11,125 nt of DNA, from assembly GCA_002385985.1 (NCBI GenBank), contig DGEO01000016.1:75903-87027 (forward strand). Direction: 5' to 3'. Below the pieces are notes generated by a model, which worked only from the letters and a program-made list of their open reading frames with translations, was not told where the DNA came from and did not search any database. How positions within the stretch are numbered: position 1 is the first letter of the stretch; the number at the start of each line of letters is the position of its first letter. This document shows positions 6,823 through 11,125 of the stretch, piece by piece. Source of the stretch: Anaerolineaceae bacterium UBA3924 (GTDB lineage Bacteria; Chloroflexota; Anaerolineae; Anaerolineales; Anaerolineaceae). The translations under genes and the position numbers were made by a program.

Positions 6823-7110
6823 TTACTCCAGAACCGGGGGTACGCGGAACTGCCCGTCTTGGGCGTCGGGCGCGTTGGCCAGCAGGGCGTCGCGGCTCAG
6901 GCCGGGGCGGGCCTGGTCCGGACGCAGCGCCTGGCGGGGCGGCAGCACGCTGGAGGTCGGCGGAATGCCGGCCGTATCCACGGCCTGCAGGCGGGCGGCG
7001 TAATCCAGAATGGCGGAGAGCTGCTCGCGGTAGCGCTCCTTTTCTTCTTCGGTGAGCCGCAGGCGGGCCAGTTCGGCGATGTGTTCGACTTCTTCTCGTG
7101 TGAGTGCCAT
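6823..7110 (-). CDS. gatC: Asp-tRNA(Asn)/Glu-tRNA(Gln) amidotransferase subunit C
   Basis: GatC is the small subunit that wraps around and stabilises GatA-GatB. The 95-residue product has the usual length and features: LTREEVEHIAELARLRLTEEE at the N-terminus, LSAILDYAARLQAVDTAGIPPTS in the middle, and a C-terminal segment with LRPDQARPGLSRDALLANAP followed by DGQFRVPPVLE. I chose ATG 7110 because it gives the family N-terminus exactly; the frame stays open to 7236 but that extension is not GatC-like. There is no Shine-Dalgarno. A perfect TATAAT ends 7 bases before the ATG, so the mRNA is probably leaderless. It forms an operon with gatA. gatB is absent from the window and is presumably encoded elsewhere. 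Confidence 0.95.
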   Translation of the reverse strand: MALTREEVEHIAELARLRLTEEEKERYREQLSAILDYAARLQAVDTAGIPPTSSVLPPRQALRPDQARPGLSRDALLANAPDAQDGQFRVPPVLE

Positions 7111-7151
7111 GGGGGTAATTATACACGCATGGGCTGCGCGTATGGGGGTAA
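7109..7151 (-). repeat. 10-bp direct repeat (TTACCCCCAT) bracketing the gatC promoter
   Basis: Copies at 7109-7118 and 7142-7151 are identical, with a 33-bp period (about three helical turns). The near copy joins the -10 to the start codon. The far copy sits about 32-41 bases upstream of the predicted start site, where a -35 box or activator site would be. This arrangement fits binding by a regulator, or could be a chance or duplication relic. Confidence 0.35.
7118..7123 (-). promoter_or_regulatory. Perfect -10 element (TATAAT) positioned for leaderless gatC mRNA
   Basis: On the minus strand the TATAAT is followed by TACCCCC and then the gatC ATG. A start site 7 bases past the -10 falls on the A of the start codon. 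The context GTGTATAATTACCC resembles GTGTACAATACCC ahead of the sigma-factor gene. The 17-base-spaced hexamer is not a recognisable -35 box. Confidence 0.6.
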
Positions 7152-7159
7152 GAGGGGAT

Positions 7160-7214
7160 GGGTGGAGGAAGCATAACCTCTGTTTATGGGCACATGTTGG
7201 GTTCAACTCCACCC
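7160..7214. other. Possible stem-loop in the gatC/PPOX divergent spacer
   Basis: GGGTGGAG (7160-7167) pairs perfectly with CTCCACCC (7207-7214) across a 39-base loop, and the loop contains a smaller CATAA/TTATG pairing. The spacer 7111-7338 (228 bp) otherwise holds only promoter signals. The element lies upstream of both predicted start sites, so it may not be transcribed. It does not fold as a tRNA, and there is no U-run for a terminator. Confidence 0.2.
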
Positions 7215-7274
7215 GATTCGCATGGCAGACGCGCACGACTCAATATCGTGTATTGGCCGCATCCCGCCTGCATG

Positions 7275-7303
7275 TTGCGCCGGGGGCGGATTCTCGCTAC
7301 CAT
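7275..7303 (+). promoter_or_regulatory. Candidate promoter of the PPOX-like gene (TTGCGC-17-TACCAT)
   Basis: TTGCGC (7275-7280) and TACCAT (7298-7303) are spaced by exactly 17 bases. Transcription would begin near 7310, giving a leader of about 29 bases that includes the strong AGGAGGT site. Match to consensus is moderate (3/6 and 4/6). Confidence 0.3.
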
Positions 7304-7326
7304 TAGAGCAGCCTTTACGGGGATAC

Positions 7327-7333
7327 AGGAGGT
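7327..7333 (+). promoter_or_regulatory. Strong ribosome binding site AGGAGGT fixing the start at 7339
   Basis: A full AGGAGGT lies 5 bases before the ATG at 7339. The frame is open up to an ATG at 7186, but that longer reading has no ribosome binding site and would run through the probable promoter, so 7339 is chosen. Confidence 0.8.
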
Positions 7334-7338
7334 TAGCC

Positions 7339-7854
7339 ATGGCATCTCAATCCACGCCCAGGGCCGGCCGGCCCCGGTTTCCAGACGGTTACGGCGTGCC
7401 CGAGCACACCGAGACCCTGCTGCCCTGGTCCTACGCGGAGGAGCGCCTGACCGCGTCGCGCAATTACTGGATCATCACCGTCGACCCGCAGGGCCGCCCG
7501 GCGGCCACCCCGACCTGGGGCGTCTGGGTGGAGGGGCGGCTGTACTTCGACGGCGCGCCCACAACCCGGCGCGGGCGCAACATCGCCCGCAATCCCAACG
7601 TGGTGGTGCATCTGGAGAGCGGCGACGAGGTGGTGATTCTGGAGGGCACGGCCGAAATCCTCTCCGGGCCGCCCGATCTGGCGGTGGCCGAGAAAGTGGC
7701 GGCGGCGTACAGTGCCAAGTACGCGCCCGACTACACCCCCGGGCCGGACGCCTGGGATGCCGGCGGCCTGTTCGTCTTCACCCCGCGGGTGGCGCTGGGC
7801 TGGACCCGCTTCCCGGAGGACACCACCCGCTGGGAACTGCAGCCGGAGCAGTAA
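7339..7854 (+). CDS. Pyridoxamine 5'-phosphate oxidase-like FMN-binding split-barrel protein
   Basis: This 171-residue soluble protein belongs to the split beta-barrel flavin/F420-binding superfamily (PPOX class). The family pattern is clear: LTASRNYWIITVDPQGRPAATPTWGVW (37-63, first strands), VEGRLYFDGAPTTRRGRNIARNPNVVVHLE (64-93, with the Arg/Asn cluster that contacts the cofactor phosphate), then EVVILEGTAEIL. The C-terminus, with VFTPRVALGWTRFPEDTTRW, resembles the strand that closes the barrel. Homologues bind FMN, F420 or heme, and most have no known substrate. True PdxH is unlikely because the protein is shorter and lacks its C-terminal segment. It stands alone on the + strand, divergent from gatC and convergent with the propeller protein 25 bp away. 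Confidence 0.85.
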   Translation: MASQSTPRAGRPRFPDGYGVPEHTETLLPWSYAEERLTASRNYWIITVDPQGRPAATPTWGVWVEGRLYFDGAPTTRRGRNIARNPNVVVHLESGDEVVILEGTAEILSGPPDLAVAEKVAAAYSAKYAPDYTPGPDAWDAGGLFVFTPRVALGWTRFPEDTTRWELQPEQ

Positions 7855-7879
7855 CCCTCCGCGGTTTTACCCCTTCGGA

Positions 7880-10291
7880 TTACGGCGCCAGGGGGATGAT
7901 TTCCAGCCGGGCCCCGCGCTGCCAGTCGCCTTCCGGCGGGACGGTGACGGCGGCCGCGCAGCGCCCGTCCGGCGAAAAGCTCAGCCGCAGGACCGGGTCA
8001 GCCGGCAGGTCGACCTCGAGCGGCTGCCCGTCAATCCGAATGCGCTCGATCTGGTAGCGCTCGGGCATGCCGCCCGTGTAGCGCGCTTCCGCGTACATCA
8101 GCCGGCCGCCTTGGATCCAGCGCGGCCACAGCTGCCAGGCATCCCTCTCCGGCGCGGGCAGGGCCAGCGGCTGGCCGGAGGGGTCCCAGGCGGCGAAGCG
8201 ATGCCCGGCCAGGTAGTTGTAGGATTCGGGCAGCAGGCTGTAGTCGCGCAGCTCGGCCAGGTAGGCCCCGTCCGGGCTCCAGGCGAAGCGCAGCACCTGC
8301 ACCGGGGCGGGCTGGTAGGCGGCGGGGTCGTCCAGCAGCGGGTCAAAGCCGGAGGGGTTGGTGCGCGTCAGGTTGAGCGCTTCGCCGGTGTCCGGGTCGA
8401 TCCGGTAGGCGTCGACCGTCTGATCGCGCGATCCGTCGCTCAGGCTCAGCCCGGCCAGCCAGCGGCCGTCCGGCGACCAGTCGAGCAGGCTGAGGCCCTC
8501 GCGCAGCAGCCGCGTTTCGCCGCCCGGCAGCTCCATCAGCGCCAGCGCGGCGCAGGGAGAGGCGCAGGCGGACCCGGTCAGCTGCAGGGCCAGACGCGAC
8601 CCGTCGGGCGAGAAGCGCAGGCCGGCGACCTGATCGTATTCGCCCGGCAAGTTGGATGGGAGGAAGCTGTCTGATTCCGGATCGTACCGCCAGAGCTGGC
8701 CGCCGTAGGCCGCGGCCATTTGCGTCCCGTCGGGCGAGGCCTCGAACTGAATCCAGCCGGGGGTGGCGCCGGGGGCACCGATAAAGAGGGCCTGCGTCAC
8801 CGTGCGGGGCAGGGGCAGCCCCGGTTCGAGCGGGATGCGGTAGACCCCGGCCTGGTTATCCGGGTGACGGGCGTACTGGATGGCGGCCAGCAGCTCGCCG
8901 CCGGACGTCCAGGCGGCGTCGAAAGCGGCCACCGCGCCTTTTTCCAGCCCGGGCAGCAGATCGACCGGGCCGGTTTCCGCGCTCCAGATGCGCGGCAGGC
9001 CGGCGGCGTCCAGGTAGAGCAGGTACTGCCCGTCCGGGGACCATTCCAGCAGCCCGGGTGCGGCGGAGAAATCGGCCGGGGTTTCGGTGGCAGAAGGGGA
9101 CGGCTCGATCAACCGGAAGGAGGACACGATCCGGTCGGCCTGGCGCAGCGTTTCGGCGGACAGGCCTGATTCCAGGTCAGCGGCCGTGCTGCTTTCCAGC
9201 CAAATCCAGAAGCTCAGCGTTCCGCGGGCGGCCGGAGCGCGGTCCTCATAATACGCCGCGGCGGTGAAGCGGTCCTCGCCCGGCGGCCCGAACAGCCAGC
9301 GGGTGACCAGTTCGTCGATAAATTCCACCTGCCCGGCGGCCTGCTTCTGCTCGCCCAGGTCGGGGGCGGGCGAGTAGCTCATGGCCATGGGCTGGCAGGC
9401 GATGGACAGCACTGCCCCGTCCGGGCTGGTCAGGGTGATGATCCTCGGCCCCTCCTGCACCGCCAGCTCCCAGCCGGGCGGGTACTGGAAGGCGAACCCC
9501 GGGCCGGGTTCGACGTACTCGTTCCAGGCTTCGTCCGGCGGGGTGAAGGCGGTCAGGCTTTCGGCCGCGGCCAGCAGGGTGTCGTCATCGACAAAGCCGC
9601 GCAGCGTCACCTGGGCGCCGGATTCCTGCCAGGTCAGCAGGCGCTGGCCGGTGTTGAGCGTGGCCCAGTAGCCGGTCGTGCCGCGCACCTGTGCTTCCCC
9701 GGTGGCCTTCAGAGGCGCTTCGTCATCCGGCGCGGTCTGCGAGAGGATCAACTCGCCATAGGGGCTGGCGTAGACCTGGATCACGTCGATGAACAGGCTC
9801 TTTTTCTCCTCGGTCACCCACTGCAGCGAAAGGGAGAAGGGCAGCCGGTCCGGGTCGAGGACGAGCAGGGTGTAGGGCAGGCTGGCGGACAGGCGCTCCA
9901 GCTCTGCACGGGCGTCGGGATTTTCGAGCGGCAGCGGCGTGCCGCTGATCTGCGCGGTGGGCGTGATCTGCGTGCCGGGCAGCAGCGGCCCGCCGGGGAG
10001 CAGGCGGTCGAAGAGCACCAGCAGTGCGGCGAAGAGGGCCACAGCCGCGATGGCGCGGCCGGCCAGTTCCAGCCCGGCGCGCAGGCGTCCCAGCCGGGCC
10101 TGGCCGGGGTGATGCTCGATCAGGCGGGCGCGCAGCGCTTCGCGAGGGACGGGGCGCGGGTCGGGCAGGGCGGATTCCAGCCTGCGGGCGAAATCGAGCG
10201 CTTCGGCGACCTCGGCCGGGGCGTCCGGCGGCAGGGAAGCGGGGTCGTCCAGCCCGCCGCTGAAGAGTTGAGAGAGATCACGCTCGTCCAT
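7880..10291 (-). CDS. Single-pass membrane protein with C-terminal PD40 beta-propeller, putative anti-sigma factor
   Basis: This 803-residue protein is encoded directly after, and overlapping, an ECF sigma factor. Residues 1-75 are polar and helical, a likely cytosolic sigma-binding part; they contain no Cys, so it is not a zinc anti-sigma domain. One hydrophobic helix (about 76-94) precedes Asp95-Arg96 and a Pro/Thr-rich linker. Residues about 135-245 (LPYTLLVLDPDRLP, GYWATLNTGQRLLTWQESG) look like DUF4367. Residues about 255-400 (GFAFQYPPGWELAVQEG) look like a PsbP-type segment. From Trp417 to the end there are repeats with the WSPDG/FSPDG motif and degenerate variants (for example near 417, then WTSGGELL, ASPDGTQM, FSPDGSRL, WSPDGRWL, WSPDGAYL, FSPDGR near 772), as in TolB/PD40 propellers. 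Anti-sigma function is inferred from operon position and topology only. The start ATG 10291 has AAAGGA about 10 bases upstream. Confidence 0.85.
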   Translation of the reverse strand: MDERDLSQLFSGGLDDPASLPPDAPAEVAEALDFARRLESALPDPRPVPREALRARLIEHHPGQARLGRLRAGLELAGRAIAAVALFAALLVLFDRLLPGGPLLPGTQITPTAQISGTPLPLENPDARAELERLSASLPYTLLVLDPDRLPFSLSLQWVTEEKKSLFIDVIQVYASPYGELILSQTAPDDEAPLKATGEAQVRGTTGYWATLNTGQRLLTWQESGAQVTLRGFVDDDTLLAAAESLTAFTPPDEAWNEYVEPGPGFAFQYPPGWELAVQEGPRIITLTSPDGAVLSIACQPMAMSYSPAPDLGEQKQAAGQVEFIDELVTRWLFGPPGEDRFTAAAYYEDRAPAARGTLSFWIWLESSTAADLESGLSAETLRQADRIVSSFRLIEPSPSATETPADFSAAPGLLEWSPDGQYLLYLDAAGLPRIWSAETGPVDLLPGLEKGAVAAFDAAWTSGGELLAAIQYARHPDNQAGVYRIPLEPGLPLPRTVTQALFIGAPGATPGWIQFEASPDGTQMAAAYGGQLWRYDPESDSFLPSNLPGEYDQVAGLRFSPDGSRLALQLTGSACASPCAALALMELPGGETRLLREGLSLLDWSPDGRWLAGLSLSDGSRDQTVDAYRIDPDTGEALNLTRTNPSGFDPLLDDPAAYQPAPVQVLRFAWSPDGAYLAELRDYSLLPESYNYLAGHRFAAWDPSGQPLALPAPERDAWQLWPRWIQGGRLMYAEARYTGGMPERYQIERIRIDGQPLEVDLPADPVLRLSFSPDGRCAAAVTVPPEGDWQRGARLEIIPLAP

Positions 10292-10844
10292 CGGTATGTT
10301 CCTTTCCCGCCGGCTCCTCGCAGGCCGCGCGCAGCTTTCGGACCGCCCGGTAGATCAGCACGCCCACGTTGGATTCGCTCAGCCCGCTCACCGCGGCGAT
10401 CTGGCGGTTGGTCAGCCCGGCCCCGAACTTCAGCCCCAGCAGATCGCGCTCGCGCTCCGGCAGGGTCCACAGGGCGGCGAGCAGGCGGGTCCGCTCCTCG
10501 CCCCGGGCCAGCGATTCCTCGGGATCGGGGTCGGGGGCGGGCCTGCGGGCGGCCGCGTCCAGGGGGAGGAAGCGGCGCAGGCGCTGGCGGCGGAAGTGAT
10601 CGCGCAGCAGGTTGCGCGCCAGGGTAAAGAGCCAGGGCTCGAAGCCGCCGCGCGCAGGGTCATACTGCGGAAGTGCACGCAGCAGGCGTTCGAAGAGCAG
10701 GGCGCACAGGTCCTCGGCCTCGACCTGGTCACCGGCATGGAGGAGGAAGTAGCGGTAGACGCGGTCGTAGTAGAGGTCGTAGAGGTCAGCGAAGGCGGAG
10801 GGTTGTGCGGCTGCCTGCCGGGCCAGCGCTTCGGGTGAGGTCAT
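10278..10844 (-). CDS. ECF-type RNA polymerase sigma factor
   Basis: This 188-residue group 4 sigma factor has sigma-2 and sigma-4 only. Sigma-2 spans about 18-90: FADLYDLYYDRVYRYFLL, a Glu/Asp-rich QVEAEDLCALLFERLL core-binding and -10 recognition segment, then YDPARGGFEPWLFTLARN with LLRDHFRRQR. A Pro/Asp-rich linker (about 93-115) is followed by sigma-4 (about 120-173) with LPERERDLLGLKFGAGLTNRQIAAVSGLSESNVGVLIYRAVRKLR, whose helix-turn-helix reads the -35 box. The ATG at 10844 is preferred: it has GAAAGG upstream and begins the family-like N-terminus. The frame stays open to 10985, but that stretch includes the candidate promoter. The stop overlaps the next gene's start by 14 bp, so sigma factor and membrane partner are translationally coupled. 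The target regulon is unknown. Confidence 0.93.
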   Translation of the reverse strand: MTSPEALARQAAAQPSAFADLYDLYYDRVYRYFLLHAGDQVEAEDLCALLFERLLRALPQYDPARGGFEPWLFTLARNLLRDHFRRQRLRRFLPLDAAARRPAPDPDPEESLARGEERTRLLAALWTLPERERDLLGLKFGAGLTNRQIAAVSGLSESNVGVLIYRAVRKLRAACEEPAGKEHTDGRA

Positions 10845-10919
10845 GGGGGCCTTTCGGAAGGTGGTTTGAGGCCAGAGGTTTAATGAGTAATACGCGCGAG
10901 GCGGGAAAGGATTACGGGT

Positions 10920-10925
10920 ATTGTA
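10920..10925 (-). promoter_or_regulatory. Candidate -10 element (TACAAT) of the sigma/propeller operon
   Basis: TACAAT (5 of 6 consensus) on the minus strand would start transcription near 10913, giving a leader of about 69 bases. The leader ends in a small hairpin, CCTT-CCGA-AAGG (10861-10850), that includes part of the AAAGG ribosome binding site. No standard -35 box is seen at 17 bases, and no typical ECF GGAAC -35 motif was found. Confidence 0.35.
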
Positions 10926-10951
10926 CACTCGGTCGGATCCATCCCCACCTG

Positions 10952-10961
10952 CCCCATGGGG
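10952..10961. promoter_or_regulatory. 10-bp perfect palindrome CCCCATGGGG upstream of the sigma promoter
   Basis: The palindrome lies 26 bases upstream of the candidate -10 (10920-10925), overlapping or just behind the -35 region, where an operator could act. G+C-rich palindromes of this size are not rare in such a genome. Confidence 0.2.
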
Positions 10962-10985
10962 GCGCACCTTCCTACCCCCCTCCAC

Positions 10986-11125
10986 AGGCGCAGGAATCCG
11001 CAGCGTCCCACCCCGGGGCAGGAAGGGAAGGACCGCCGTCCTCCATCATTAACAGCCAGTCAATCCATAACCAAAGAAAAGTCAGCTCATCAACGATTCT
11101 CCGCGTTTCCCCTGCCTGCAAGGAA
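10986..11125. other. Non-coding end of window, no gene recognised
   Basis: With 10845-10985 this makes 281 bases free of a convincing gene. The last ~85 bases are clearly richer in A+T than the rest of the window. A small hairpin AGGAC-CGCC-GTCCT occurs near 11028-11042 without a T-run, so it is not an intrinsic terminator. No RNA gene, repeat or coding start with ribosome binding site is evident. Confidence 0.5.

Noticed and set aside
7195..7214. T-arm-like GGGTTCAACTCC suggesting a tRNA
   Set aside because: The flanking bases do not make a 5-bp T-stem, and no acceptor, D or anticodon arms fit around it.
7186..7338. N-terminal extension of the PPOX-like protein to ATG 7186
   Set aside because: No ribosome binding site at 7186, the extension contains the probable promoter, and AGGAGGT sits correctly before ATG 7339.
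7855..7879. Possible terminator between the convergent PPOX and propeller genes (AACC..GGTTTT)
   Set aside because: The stem is only about 4 bp and the T-run four bases; too weak to call.
7158..8057. 299-residue + strand frame across the spacer and the PPOX-like gene
   Set aside because: Out of frame with the split-barrel protein that has a strong ribosome binding site, and runs into the 3' end of the propeller gene; low-complexity Arg/Gly-rich translation.
10845..10985. N-terminal extension of the sigma factor to 10985
   Set aside because: The extension lacks sigma-factor similarity and covers a likely -10 element; ATG 10844 fits the family start.

Overview
The window is about two-thirds G+C and densely coded, and reads as chromosome from a Gram-variable, menaquinone-using bacterium. 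My best guess is Chloroflexota (Anaerolineae-like). The basis is recalled family resemblance only: the LDTTRP form of the MenG signature, a DevS-like double-GAF kinase, a DUF3052-like small protein, and an ECF sigma factor paired with a membrane-anchored PD40 propeller protein. There are no rRNA or tRNA genes, no transposase, no CRISPR array and no sign of a mobile element.

Layout from left to right. Positions 1-1649 (-) hold the first ~549 codons of a duplicated-ATPase ABC-F translation factor, cut by the window edge. Divergent from it, 1739-2122 (+) encodes a small conserved protein of unknown function. Then comes a + strand run: a soluble GAF-GAF-HisKA_3-HATPase sensor kinase (2199-3896), a MenG/UbiE-type demethylmenaquinone methyltransferase that overlaps it by 11 bp (3886-4578), and a second SAM-dependent methyltransferase of unknown substrate (4606-5340). 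This run converges, with only 3 bp between stops, on the gatC-gatA pair (7110-5344, -), which encodes two of the three subunits of the tRNA-dependent amidotransferase; gatB is not in the window. A 228-bp divergent spacer separates gatC from a + strand FMN-binding split-barrel (PPOX-like) protein (7339-7854). The right end (10844-7880, -) is a two-gene operon: an ECF sigma factor overlapping by 14 bp an 803-residue single-pass membrane protein. That protein has a short cytosolic N-terminus, one transmembrane helix, DUF4367-like and PsbP-like segments, and a C-terminal propeller of 'SPDG' repeats.

How the parts may work together. The kinase gene is translationally coupled to a menaquinone biosynthesis gene, and its first GAF domain carries a His and a Tyr at the spacing of the heme ligand and distal Tyr of mycobacterial DevS. 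A redox or gas-sensing role tied to the respiratory quinone pool is therefore a reasonable but unproven hypothesis. No response regulator lies next to it. The sigma/propeller pair looks like a sigma/anti-sigma signalling module in which a large extracytoplasmic propeller would be the sensor. I regard this as the least described system in the window.

Control signals visible in the DNA include a perfect TATAAT placed so that gatC mRNA would be leaderless, a 10-bp direct repeat bracketing that promoter, a perfect 13-bp dyad in the kinase leader, and a perfect 36-bp in-frame repeat inside the ABC-F gene. I saw no convincing intrinsic terminators.
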